This document shows positions 8,722-24,300 of a stretch of 64,000 nt of DNA, in pieces; the first letter of the stretch is position 1, and each line of letters starts with the position of its first letter. Location: assembly GCA_963763135.1 (NCBI GenBank), contig CAVXNJ010000010.1, forward strand, positions 1-64,000, given 5' to 3'. Source of the DNA: JANMZO01 sp963763135. Lineage in GTDB: Bacteria; Actinomycetota; Acidimicrobiia; Acidimicrobiales; JANYDT01. Made by a program: the position numbers and the translations under genes. The notes under the pieces were generated by a model. That model was not told the origin of the DNA and made no database searches. It saw only the letters and a program-made list of their open reading frames with translations.

Positions 8722-9591
8722 CTATTCGGTTTCGGCGAAGCGGCGGACACCGGCTGTCGTCATGATCGACAACAGGCCGAACGACACCATCGAAATGAAT
8801 GCACTCAGGAATGCTGCGGTCCAGAGCAGCCCGATTTGATAGTTCTGCATGGCTGAGACGATCAGTAGACCGATCCCACGAGGCGCTCCGAACCACTCGC
8901 CCAGCACTGCACCAAGGACCGCGGCTGGTGCGGCCATCCGAAGACCTTCGAAGATTCCCGGGAGTGCAGCCGGCAGCTCGAGGTGGACGAAGCGATCACG
9001 GCGGGACGCGGCGCCGACCGTGAACAGATCGTGGGCCGATGTCGTGGCGCTGCGGAACGCTGACGTCGACGACACGAACATCGTGAAGAACACCGCAAGC
9101 GTTGCGATCGCAATCGGCGTGCCTTCACGGCCCACAGTGACGATAAACAGCGGAGCAAGAGCGATGAGTGGCAGGGCGTGCACGACGCCGGAGAATCGTT
9201 CGATGCCGGGGCGCAACAGGGGCACGGTAGTTCCGATGAGCGCCAGCAGGGTGCCGATCAACGCACCGAAGACGAAGCCACGTCCGGCCGCCGAACACGT
9301 GGCACTAAGCGCACGTAGCAATGCCGGACGACGCTCGGCACTCGTGAGTGTCGAGAGCACCGTCGACAGCGGCGGCCACGTCGGACCCAGCGCTTCCGCT
9401 CGTCCGACGATTTCCCAACCTCCGAGAAAGACCGCGGTACCCAGGGCGCCGAGCAGCGTTCGTCGGTCCGGGGTCAGCGCTTGCACCGACCTACCGAGAA
9501 GCGAAGGCACCGGACGAGCAGCGTCTCGAACGGGAGCGGTCGCTGGGGGAAGGGCGCGAACTCGGCTCGCGAAGACGGGGCGATCGCTCAT
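8722..9591 (-). CDS. ABC transporter permease 2 (BPD_transp_1 / SsuC-TauC type)
   Basis: This 289-residue membrane protein has a cytoplasmic N-terminal tail of about 45 residues and then six hydrophobic segments. The EAA-like loop VGAASRRDRFVHLELPAALPGIFEGLRMA near residue 200 contacts the ATPase. I start it at ATG 9591, one base after the stop of the dioxygenase gene upstream; the longer open frame would run into that gene. It is homologous to permease 1 downstream but clearly diverged. Together with the binding protein and ATPase it completes one importer. Confidence 0.91.
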   Translation of the reverse strand: MSDRPVFASRVRALPPATAPVRDAARPVPSLLGRSVQALTPDRRTLLGALGTAVFLGGWEIVGRAEALGPTWPPLSTVLSTLTSAERRPALLRALSATCSAAGRGFVFGALIGTLLALIGTTVPLLRPGIERFSGVVHALPLIALAPLFIVTVGREGTPIAIATLAVFFTMFVSSTSAFRSATTSAHDLFTVGAASRRDRFVHLELPAALPGIFEGLRMAAPAAVLGAVLGEWFGAPRGIGLLIVSAMQNYQIGLLWTAAFLSAFISMVSFGLLSIMTTAGVRRFAETE

Positions 9592-9592
9592 G

Positions 9593-10354
9593 TCATCGCA
9601 TCGCGTTCTTGTTGAACGGCTCCAACTCTCCGGGGCCGGGTTGGCGCCCGCCCATGAACGAGCCGCGCAGGTGGCGTCGAACGCCGCCCGGAGCGTCTTC
9701 CGTGGCGCGTGCTGCGGAATGCCAGAGATCGCAGTGGTGGAGAATGACGTCACCCCGGTCGCAGTACACGCCGATCTCGCCCGGTACCTTGTCGAAACCG
9801 AGGGGCATGCTTTCGGTTTCCATCAGGTGGCTGCCGGGGAGTACCCGGAGGAAGCCGTTGGCCGGTGAGGTTCCGTCGACGTGAATGGTCACGGCGATGC
9901 CGGGCCAGATGTCTGACGTGGGCCGTGACTGATGATCGGAATGCCATCCGATCCTGGTGTAGGTCATTCCGGGCCCGGGGCGGGCATCCTGGTAGACGAC
10001 GCTGCGTCCGTCGGGACAGAAGATCCAGAAGTCCGGTCCGAGCGCCTGCTCCATGATCGCCAGAACCATGGGGTGGTAGAACGCCGCGTGGGCCTCGGGC
10101 GAGAGCGCTTCGACGTTCACCACATAGTGAACGAACGGTGGCATGGAGCCTTCAAAGTCAGCCACGAACTCGTTACCGGCGTACTTGGGGTCGAGGTCAC
10201 CGGTCGCGACACGTGCTTGGAGCGTTTCCATTGCCGTTTGCAGGGCGGTCAGTTGCTCCTCGGTGAAGAGACCTTTGAGAACGGTGTAGCCGTCCCGTTC
10301 GATCTCCGCGACTGCCGTCGCTATATCGGGTGTCGTCAAAACATCAGTGTTCAT
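9593..10354 (-). CDS. phytanoyl-CoA dioxygenase (PhyH) family protein
   Basis: The 253-residue protein carries the Fe(II)/2-oxoglutarate signature of the PhyH family: His138 and Asp140 in GWHSDHQ, distal His212 in DLWHSAA and Arg226-230 for 2-oxoglutarate, with GFLRVLPGSH between. PhyH relatives act on acyl chains, phosphonates, halogenation substrates and other small molecules, so no substrate is assigned. It is the third dioxygenase-like gene in the operon and of a family different from the TauD pair. The next gene starts one base after its stop. A clear role in breakdown of the imported compound is inferred from context only. Confidence 0.88.
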   Translation of the reverse strand: MNTDVLTTPDIATAVAEIERDGYTVLKGLFTEEQLTALQTAMETLQARVATGDLDPKYAGNEFVADFEGSMPPFVHYVVNVEALSPEAHAAFYHPMVLAIMEQALGPDFWIFCPDGRSVVYQDARPGPGMTYTRIGWHSDHQSRPTSDIWPGIAVTIHVDGTSPANGFLRVLPGSHLMETESMPLGFDKVPGEIGVYCDRGDVILHHCDLWHSAARATEDAPGGVRRHLRGSFMGGRQPGPGELEPFNKNAMR

Positions 10355-10436
10355 ATGATTCGCTCCGGTTACGCATGAGGCTGTTGCAGGCGGACATTGG
10401 TGAGGAGATACAACGACTCAGTGGTCGTATTGAGCC

Positions 10437-11270
10437 CTAGGACTTCTTGAGAGCCGCCATATCGGGGCTGGCGATGTCAAGGGCCACCGCGGGAATGGCC
10501 ACTGCGTCGGTGGTCCATGCCCAGATCGACACCATCATGCGATCGGGATCGATGTAGCCGTCTCGGCCGTGGAGCATTCGGTAGTTGTCGATACAGATGA
10601 CGTCTCCGGCCTCGGCCCGGAAACGTGGCCCACGAGAGCGAGCCGACGCCACTGCTCGGCCCCATTTCTCGACGAACGGCCAATGGGAGCTCTCGTCGGG
10701 TCCGAGCAGCGGGGCCTGATACGGGTGTGATCGGACCTGCACTCGTCCGCCCTTGGTCAGACGCGCAATCGGCACGGGATTGTTCTGGGGGAAGTTGGGC
10801 TCGCTGTGATCTATCGGTTGATCCCAGAAGAAGCTCGCAAAGTCGGGATCGTCCTCAGACAGCATCGTCCCGAGCTTCAGCGCGTCGACGAGGAAACTGG
10901 CGCCTCCGATTGAGCAGGGCTTGGCGCAGTAGAGAAACATGTGGTCCGGCGAGAAGTCGCCGAACGCATAGCCATCGTTGTGCGCCGGCTGCTGGACCTC
11001 GATCGGGGCGAAGGTCCGCTTGCGTCCTCGTTCGTCGACCGGCTGGGCCGCAACGATCGGAGCGTTCATTTCTATGCGCGCTTTGGTCGCTTCAAACTGG
11101 GTGGCTACCCGCACGGCCCGATCGCCGAGCATGCGGTAGCCGAAGGCAATCGTGTCGTCGACGGATTCGACTCCGGACAACAGACAGGCTCCGTCGAGGG
11201 CCACCAGGGCCCGTGCGTGCTCCACCGACGTCGCCCGTCGGGGAATGAGATTGGCGTCACCGAAATCCAT
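10437..11270 (-). CDS. TauD-family Fe(II)/2-oxoglutarate dioxygenase, copy 2
   Basis: First gene of the ABC/dioxygenase operon. The ATG at 11270 follows GAGG by eight bases and gives 277 residues; a TTG twelve bases upstream is less likely. The metal triad is His97 and Asp99 (AHNDG) and His234 (NYRMLHGRD), with Arg244 for 2-oxoglutarate. Its N-terminal half matches copy 1 (DGA-LL-GV, QHT/QPA before H-x-D, S-GG-SFL-D), so both came from one duplication. No regulator is encoded between this gene and rpsJ, and the promoter must lie in 11271-11400. Confidence 0.88.
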   Translation of the reverse strand: MDFGDANLIPRRATSVEHARALVALDGACLLSGVESVDDTIAFGYRMLGDRAVRVATQFEATKARIEMNAPIVAAQPVDERGRKRTFAPIEVQQPAHNDGYAFGDFSPDHMFLYCAKPCSIGGASFLVDALKLGTMLSEDDPDFASFFWDQPIDHSEPNFPQNNPVPIARLTKGGRVQVRSHPYQAPLLGPDESSHWPFVEKWGRAVASARSRGPRFRAEAGDVICIDNYRMLHGRDGYIDPDRMMVSIWAWTTDAVAIPAVALDIASPDMAALKKS

Positions 11271-11400
11271 GGGAATCCTCAACCTTCTCGACTACCGGCT
11301 CAAGGTGAGCCGTTACCGATCAACGCTAAGGACCTGCGATTTCGTCAAGGTTTCCGATACGGACAGTTTTGTTACAGGCCGCTAACGGCGCGTCAACGAC

Positions 11401-11428
11401 GAAGGACCCGGCCGGAGCCGGGTCCTTC
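11401..11428. terminator. strong hairpin after rpsJ, splitting the S10 operon
   Basis: GAAGGACCCGGC and GCCGGGTCCTTC form a perfect 12-bp stem closed by a CGGA loop (TCCG when read on the minus strand). It lies 31 bases past the rpsJ stop. The perfect stem and its place at the end of the tuf-rpsJ unit argue for transcript termination there, although no long U tract follows. Confidence 0.8.
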
Positions 11429-11458
11429 AGTCAGACTGCCTGGCGTTTCGCTGTTGCG

Positions 11459-11782
11459 TTACGCGTTCTGGATCTTGATTTCGATGTCGACGCCGGCCGG
11501 AAGCTCCAGGCGCTGCAACGAGTCGACGGTCTTGGGGCTGGGCTCCAGGATGTCGAGGAGACGCTTGTGGATCTTCATCTGGAAGTGTTCGCGGCTGTCC
11601 TTGTGCTTGTGAGGACTGCGGATCACGGTGTAGACGTGATGCTCGGTCGGCAGCGGCACCGGGCCACGAACCTTGGCGTTGGTTCGGATCACGGTTTCGA
11701 CGATCTTCTTCGTCGACTGGTCGATGATCTCATGGTCATACGCCTTCAGGCGGATGCGGATCTTTTGCTTGGCGTCAGCCAT
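11459..11782 (-). CDS. rpsJ: 30S ribosomal protein S10
   Basis: The 107-residue product (KIRIRLKAYDHEIIDQS, RGPVPLPT, PHKHKDSREHFQM) is ribosomal protein S10, which binds the 3' domain of 16S rRNA and, as NusE, joins NusG-linked antitermination complexes. It follows tuf copy 1 by 57 bases, the usual actinobacterial order. Unusually, it is not followed by rplC: the terminator at 11401-11428 ends the unit and unrelated genes come next. Length and sequence are complete. Confidence 0.98.
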   Translation of the reverse strand: MADAKQKIRIRLKAYDHEIIDQSTKKIVETVIRTNAKVRGPVPLPTEHHVYTVIRSPHKHKDSREHFQMKIHKRLLDILEPSPKTVDSLQRLELPAGVDIEIKIQNA

Positions 11783-11839
11783 GTTCTTGCTCGTTTCGTT
11801 TCGAATTCGTAGTCAGTGAGACAGGTCTGTACGTGGCAG

Positions 11840-13028
11840 TTACTTGAGGATCTTGACGACGCGGCCAGCACCAACCGTGCGACCACCCTCACGGATAGCA
11901 AACTTGAGACCCTCATCCATAGCGATCGGCTTGCCCAACTGAATCGTCACACTGATGTTGTCACCAGGCATAACCATCTCCGTACCCTCAGGCAGATTGA
12001 TCGTGCCCGTAACGTCCGTCGTACGGAAATAGAACTGCGGACGATAATTATTGAAGAACGGCGAGTGACGACCACCCTCATCCTTCGTCAACACGTAAAT
12101 GTTCGACTCAAAGTCAGTGTGGGGTGTGATGGAGCCCGGCTTGCAAAGAACCTGGCCGCGCTCAACATCTTCCTTCTTCGTGCCACGAAGCAACGCACCG
12201 ATGTTGTCGCCAGCCTGACCCTGATCGAGGAGCTTGCGGAACATTTCCACACCCGTACACGTCGTCTTCTGCGTATTCCGCAAACCAACGATCTCGATTT
12301 CATCGCCAACCTTCACGATGCCCTGCTCAACCTTGCCCGTAACAACGGTGCCACGCCCGGTAATCGTGAACACGTCTTCCACCGGCATCAAGAACGGCTT
12401 ATCCAAGCGCACGAGCCGGTTCCTTGATGAACTCATCACAAGCCGCCATGAGATCCATGATCTTCGCTGCCCACACCGGATCACCCTCAAGCGCCTTCAA
12501 CGCCGAAACACGCACGACCGGGGTGTCATCACCCGGGAACTCATACGAGGTCAACAACTCACGAACCTCAAGCTCAACCAGCTCAAGAAGTTCCTCGTCA
12601 TCAACCGCGTCAGCCTTATTCAACGCGACCACGATGCCCGGAACACCAACCTGACGAGCCAACAACACATGCTCACGAGTCTGCGGCATCGGACCATCAG
12701 TCGCCGCAACCACCAGGATCGCGCCGTCAACCTGAGCAGCGCCCGTGATCATGTTCTTCACATAGTCAGCGTGACCCGGCATATCCACATGCGCATAATG
12801 ACGATTATCCGTCTCATACTCAACGTGAGCGATCGAGATCGTAATACCACGAGCCTTCTCTTCCGGAGCCTTGTCAATCTGATCAAACGGCGTAAACGCA
12901 GTCGACGGATTGTGATCATGCAACGTCTTCGTAATGGCAGCAGTCAACGTCGTCTTACCATGGTCAATATGGCCCATAGTGCCAATATTCAAGTGCGGCT
13001 TATTCCGCTCAAACTTCTGCTTAGCCAT
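11840..13028 (-). CDS. tuf: elongation factor Tu, copy 1 (reading frame broken by one extra base)
   Basis: EF-Tu carries aminoacyl-tRNA to the ribosome. The G1 motif GHIDHGKTT and all three EF-Tu domains are present, and the DNA is nearly identical to the intact copy at 34798-35985. The gene is 1189 bases, one more than a multiple of three: an extra C at 12403/12404 (TATCC here, TATC in the other copy) shifts the frame after ...EPARAL, about residue 209, and gives an immediate stop. Position in the rpsL-rpsG-fusA-tuf-rpsJ operon is the ancestral one. Either a recent inactivation or, more likely, an assembly or read error between two near-identical copies. Confidence 0.93.
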
Positions 13029-13112
13029 TAGAGGAAATCCTTCGTGTTTTGTCTTGCGGGCGGTTGGTTGACGAATTGGTGAAACAGGACAGCGAGAACT
13101 GGTGGGGTGCGA

Positions 13113-15209
<2,097 letters not shown>

Positions 15210-15384
15210 TTCGTACTCAGTTCGTGTGTCAGGGGCGACGTGGGGAATGACGTTGCTTTGCGGAATTCACCGCTCCGTGCAGCCAGGGCCGGTCAGGAGT
15301 CGGTTCAGTATTCGTTTGCGTGTGAAATTGCCAAGGATCAAACCGGGGCGGAGCGAACCACCCCGGGTACTGCGGGAACTGCGA

Positions 15385-15855
15385 CTACCAGCGGTAGTGG
15401 GCGAAGGCCTTGTTGCCTTCAGCGGTCTTCTGCACGTCGTCGCGCTTCTTGACCGACGATCCGACACCGTTGTTGGCATCGAGGAGTTCAGCGGAGAGAC
15501 GCTCAGCCATCGTCTTCTCACGGCGCTTGCGGCTGTTTTCGACAAGCCAGCGGATGGCGAGGGTGTTCGCCCGGCGCGGCTTGACTTCGATCGGCACCTG
15601 GTAGGTGGCGCCACCAACGCGGCGGCTCTTCACTTCCAGAGCCGGACGGATGTTGTCGAGCGCCCGCTTCAGCACGACGAGCGGCTCGGCCTGAGCCTTC
15701 TCGCCGGCGGCCGACATTGCGTCGTACACGATGCTCTCGGCGACGGAACGCTTTCCATCGAGCAGAACCTTGTTGATGACGTTCGAGACGAGCACCGAGT
15801 TGTACACCGGGTCGGGAAGGATCTCTCGGCGCGGGGCGGGACCTTTGCGTGGCAT
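15385..15855 (-). CDS. rpsG: 30S ribosomal protein S7
   Basis: The 156-residue product (MPRKGPAPRREILPDPVYNS, LLDGKRSVAESIVYDA, RRVGGATYQVPIEV) is S7, the primary binder of the 16S rRNA 3' major domain and, in many bacteria, the feedback repressor of the str operon. Length is the family standard. It begins 18 bases after rpsL, and the 175-base gap before fusA is large enough to hold a regulatory site, which I did not resolve. Confidence 0.98.
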   Translation of the reverse strand: MPRKGPAPRREILPDPVYNSVLVSNVINKVLLDGKRSVAESIVYDAMSAAGEKAQAEPLVVLKRALDNIRPALEVKSRRVGGATYQVPIEVKPRRANTLAIRWLVENSRKRREKTMAERLSAELLDANNGVGSSVKKRDDVQKTAEGNKAFAHYRW

Positions 15856-15873
15856 GGCTGCTGTTCCTGTTCT

Positions 15874-16242
15874 TTACTTCTTCTTGGCGCCGTAGCGGCT
15901 GCGGGCCTGCTTGCGGTTCTTTACGCCGGCGGCGTCGAGAGTTCCGCGGATGATCTTGTAACGCACACCCGGAAGGTCCTTCACACGACCACCGCGCACG
16001 AGCACGATGCTGTGTTCCTGAAGGTTGTGACCTTCACCCGGAATGTAGGCGGTGACTTCCACACCACTGGTCAGGCGTACACGGGCCACCTTGCGGAGCG
16101 CCGAGTTCGGCTTCTTGGGGGTCGTTGTGTACACACGGGTGCACACGCCGCGACGCTGAGGAGCACCCTTCAGTGCGGGTGTCTTGCTCTTGTCGGTCTT
16201 GGACTCACGGCCCTTACGAACCAGTTGCTGAATTGTGGGCAC
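15874..16242 (-). CDS. rpsL: 30S ribosomal protein S12
   Basis: S12 sits in the decoding centre and guards accuracy. I start at the GTG 16242, preceded by GAGAGG, which gives 122 residues beginning MPTIQQLVRKGR; the longer open frame upstream has no S12 similarity. Streptomycin-linked loops are of the sensitive type: TTTPKKPNSALRK and PGEGHNLQEHS. The conserved Asp beta-methylthiolation stretch GGRVKDLPGVRY is present. It is the first gene of the rpsL-rpsG-fusA-tuf-rpsJ unit. Confidence 0.97.
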   Translation of the reverse strand: MPTIQQLVRKGRESKTDKSKTPALKGAPQRRGVCTRVYTTTPKKPNSALRKVARVRLTSGVEVTAYIPGEGHNLQEHSIVLVRGGRVKDLPGVRYKIIRGTLDAAGVKNRKQARSRYGAKKK

Positions 16243-16443
16243 AACGAACCTCTCGGTTGAACTGCTGCGGAAGCGATACGTGCGCGGGCGGTCAGAACAG
16301 ACCGGCGCACAGACCGGAAGATAATAGCGGACGCGCGGACCCTCGAAAACGCGCCGCAACAAGACGAAGGAGCGCGGGGACCGCGAGAAACTACGTTGGA
16401 AGCCTATCTGCTTCCAGATCACCGGCTGACCGGAGGATTTCCG

Positions 16444-17022
16444 ATGCGCACCCTAGTGAAAACGATGGTTTTGGGAGCCTCGTTCTCACTATGCGTGAGT
16501 TTCGGTGGTGCGATGTCGGCGGGTCAGGCGGCAACCACGGCGCGCTTACTTGAGTTCGTGAAGACCGAGCCCGAATGGGTGGTCGTGAACGACGGTGTGA
16601 TGGGCGGCGTCTCGTCGAGTTCCGTGGCCCGGGCAGGCGGCCTGCTGACGTTTGCCGGTCGGGTCCGCCTCGAAAACAACGGTGGCTTTGCCAGCACCCG
16701 TTCGTCGACGGTTGCCAAACCGGTGAACGCGGCGTTGCGCAAGGCAACGGCATTATCTGTACGCGTGCGAGGCGACGGGTCGACCTACCAACTCACGCTC
16801 GACACGGGCACGACCTGGTACTGGGCGGCCATCACTCCGCCTCCCGGTGCGTGGACGACACTGGAGATCCCGTTCAGTGATCTGCGGCCCCACGGCCGCT
16901 TCGGCGACCCACTCGCCGGCCCGTCGTATAGCGGCGAGGCGCTTCGTTCCATCGGCCTACTCATAAGCAATAAGCGCGCAGAGAAATTCCGCATCTCGCT
17001 GGATTGGCTCGGCGTCCGGTAG
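16444..17022 (+). CDS. CIA30-family (complex I intermediate-associated protein 30-like) exported protein
   Basis: The only plus-strand gene inside the ribosomal/RNA polymerase cluster. The ATG at 16444 follows GGAGG and gives 192 residues. Residues 1-33 look like a Sec signal ending ...SAGQAATTA. The mature part has the CIA30 signature: EWVVVNDGVMGGVSSS, then NNGGFAS, and a galactose-binding-like beta-sandwich to the end. Bacterial members are not assembly factors of complex I with proven function; the name is by fold. It lies head-to-head with rpsL and tail-to-tail with rpoC, from which it is separated by the terminator at 17185-17212. Confidence 0.82.
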   Translation: MRTLVKTMVLGASFSLCVSFGGAMSAGQAATTARLLEFVKTEPEWVVVNDGVMGGVSSSSVARAGGLLTFAGRVRLENNGGFASTRSSTVAKPVNAALRKATALSVRVRGDGSTYQLTLDTGTTWYWAAITPPPGAWTTLEIPFSDLRPHGRFGDPLAGPSYSGEALRSIGLLISNKRAEKFRISLDWLGVR

Positions 17023-17184
17023 GTGCCTTCCCCTTGGGCTCCATCGACATCGAACCCGGAATAGACCGTCCAGACGCCAATCGACAGAGACGCCGACACG
17101 ACCACCAGAACCATGGCCGTGATCTTGATGCCAGTTCGTTTACGTGTCTCGCCGCCCAGGGCGAGCATCCTAACGGGAGACGCG

Positions 17185-17212
17185 AAAAGGCCCCGCCGAA
17201 GCGGGGCCTTTT
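17185..17212. terminator. bidirectional terminator downstream of rpoC
   Basis: AAAAGGCCCCGC and GCGGGGCCTTTT form a perfect 12-bp stem with a CGAA loop (TTCG on the minus strand), flanked by A and T runs that give a U tract in either direction. It lies 19 bases after the rpoC stop and also faces the CIA30-like gene, so it can stop both convergent transcripts. Confidence 0.92.
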
Positions 17213-17230
17213 CACAAAGCGTAGGTGGAG

Positions 17231-21226
<3,996 letters not shown>

Positions 21227-21351
21227 TGCTATGCACACCTAGTTTCGTGGCGGGAGTTTCGTGACAGTTTGGTTCAAGGGGTGCCGCCACCAGATGGTGA
21301 CGGCACCGGTCAAGGTTGAAACGCTTCGTTAGAAGGCCCCGTTAGAGGCCG

Positions 21352-24300
21352 TTAGAAAGCGTTGCGTTCGGCGCGCTCGGCGGCGCGGCGTGCGTCTTCT
21401 TCATCGGAGCCACGCTCAGGACGTGACAGGTCGATACCGAGCTCTTCGGCCGTGCGGAACACGTCTTCGTCGAGCTCACGCATCTCAATTTCCTGGCCGA
21501 GTGCGGACTCGACCTTGACGTTGAGACACAGCGACTGCATTTCCTTGATGAGCACCTTGAAGGACTCGGGAATGCCCGGTTCCGGGATGTTCTCGCCCTT
21601 CACGATGGCCTCGTAGACCTTCACGCGACCGAGCACGTCGTCGGACTTGATCGTGAGCAACTCCTGCAGGCAGTAAGCGGCTCCGTAGGCTTCGAGGGCC
21701 CACACTTCCATTTCACCGAATCGCTGACCACCGAACTGGGCCTTACCACCGAGCGGCTGCTGGGTGATCATGGAGTACGGGCCGGTGGAGCGGGCGTGGA
21801 TCTTGTCGTCGACCAAGTGGGCGAGTTTCAGGATGTACATGTAGCCGACGGTCACGGGTGTGTCGTAGGCGAGACCGGTGCGACCGTTGAACAGCTGGAT
21901 CTTGCCGTCGTCTTGCATCATGCGGACGCCGTCGACCGATTCCGGGTTCAGCGTCTGGAACGCGTGCTGGATCGTGCCGTGGCGCGAGCCTTCTTCGTCC
22001 CAGTTCGCGCCGTCGAATACTGGCGTGGCCACCCAGGTGGCGGGCTTGGTCGAAGGACGGGTCTTGGTCTCCGTGCCGCGGATCGGCGCGTCGGCCTTGT
22101 CGTTGGCCGGCCAACCCCAACGGGCGGCGTAGCCAAGGTGAGCCTCGAGAACCTGGCCCACGTTCATGCGGGAAGGCACGCCGAGGGGGTTCAAGATCAC
22201 GTCGACGGGGGTGCCGTCGGCCATGTGCGGCATGTCTTCGATCGGAAGGACCTTCGAGATGACGCCCTTGTTGCCGTGGCGTCCGGCGAGCTTGTCGCCC
22301 TCTTGGATCTTGCGCTTCTGAGCGACATAGACACGTACCAACTGGTTCACACCGGGAGCGAGTTCGTGGCCGTCTTCACGGGTGAACACGCGCACGTCGA
22401 TGACCTTGCCGGATTCGCCGTGCGGCACCTTCAGCGAGGTGTCGCGGACTTCACGGGCCTTTTCACCGAAGATGGCGCGAAGGAGGCGCTCTTCCGGAGT
22501 CAGCTCGGTCTCGCCCTTCGGGGTGACCTTGCCGACGAGCACGTCGCCCGGGCCGACTTCGGCACCGATGCGGATGATGCCGCGCTCATCGAGGTCCTTC
22601 AGAATTTCTTCCGAAAGGTTCGGGATGTCACGGGTGATTTCCTCGGCACCGAGCTTGGTGTCGCGGGCATCGACTTCGTGCTCTTCGATGTGGATCGACG
22701 TGAGCACGTCGTCTTTGACGATGCGCTCGTTGAGGATGATCGCGTCTTCGAAGTTGTAACCCTCCCAAGGCATGAACGCTACGAGGAGGTTCTTGCCGAG
22801 AGCGAGCTCGCCCATGTCGGTCGACGGTCCGTCGGCCAGAACGGTGGCCTGGTAGGCGCCGTCCTGGTTGCCACGGACGCGGTCGCCTTCGTTGACCTTG
22901 ATGCGCTGGTTCATGCACGTGTTCTGGTTCGAACGGCGGAACTTGGCCAGACGGTAGATCTTGCGGCCGAGCTTCGGATCGTCGTACTGCACGGTCACGT
23001 AGTCACCACTGACTTCCGACACCACGCCGTCGCCCTCAGCAAGGACCACGTCGCCGGCATCGCGGGCCGCGCGGGCCTCGACACCGGTACCCACGTAGGG
23101 TGCTTCGGCGCGGAGGAGCGGGACGGCCTGACGCTGCATGTTCGCACCCATGAGCGCGCGGTTTGCGTCGTCGTGCTCGAGGAACGGAATGAGGGCCGTA
23201 GCCACCGAGACGATCTGCTTCGGCGAAACGTCCATGAGATCGACTTCAGAAGGCCGCACATAGTCGACCTCGTTGGTCGAGGAGTACGTCTTGCCGCCGG
23301 CACCCACGCGGAAGCTCGCGCCCTGCGGGGCACGACGCACGAGGACCTTCTCGTCGGTGAAGTTGCCATCGGAGTCGAGGCCGGCGTTGGCCTGGGCGAT
23401 GATGAACTCTTCTTCGGCGTCGGCCGAGAGATACGAGATCTCGTCGGTAACGCGGCCGTCGACGACCTTGCGGTACGGCGTCTCGATGAAGCCGTAGTCG
23501 TTGACCCGGGCGTAGGACGCCAAGTTGCCGATAAGGCCGATGTTCGGGCCTTCCGGGGTTTCAATCGGGCACATACGGCCGTAGTGGCTCGAGTGCACGT
23601 CGCGGACCTCGAAGCCTGCACGCTCACGGGACAGACCACCAGGACCAAGTGCCGACAGGCGGCGCTTGTGGGTAAGGCCCGACAGCGGGTTGACCTGGTC
23701 CATGAACTGCGACAGCTGGGACGTTCCGAAGAACTCCTTGATCGCAGCGACAACCGGGCGGATGTTGATGAGCGTCTGCGGCGTGATGGCCTCGACGTCT
23801 TGGGTGGTCATGCGCTCACGCACGACACGCTCCATACGGCTGAGACCGACGCGGACCTGGTTCTGGATCAGTTCGCCGACGCTGCGGATGCGGCGGTTGG
23901 CAAAGTGGTCCTGGTCGTCGAGGCGGTAGCCCTCGGTGGAGTCGGCCAGGTGCAGAAGGTACGTGCACGTAGCAAGCAGTTCGGCCGGGGTGAGGACTTC
24001 GTGGCCGATCGCCGGAACTTCGAGGTCGATGCTCAGCAGCGAGCTGATCTTTTCGATCTCGGCACCGAGCTTGCGGTTCAGCTTGTAGCGGCCGACCTTG
24101 GTGAGGTCATAGCGCTTGGGGTTGAAGAACGCGTTCTCGAAGTAGGCCTTCGCCGATTCGATCGACGGCGGCTCACCCGGACGGGCCTTCTTGTAAATCT
24201 CGATGAGGCTTTCTTCACGGGTCGTGAAGAGTCCCTGTTCTTTTTCCCACTGGGCTTCGAGGAAGCTGAAGTGACGAACGAAGCGGTCGAGGAATCCCGG

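Noticed and set aside
16243..16422. Extended S12 with 60 more residues
   Set aside because: The extension is unlike S12; GTG 16242 has a ribosome binding site and gives the standard 122 residues.
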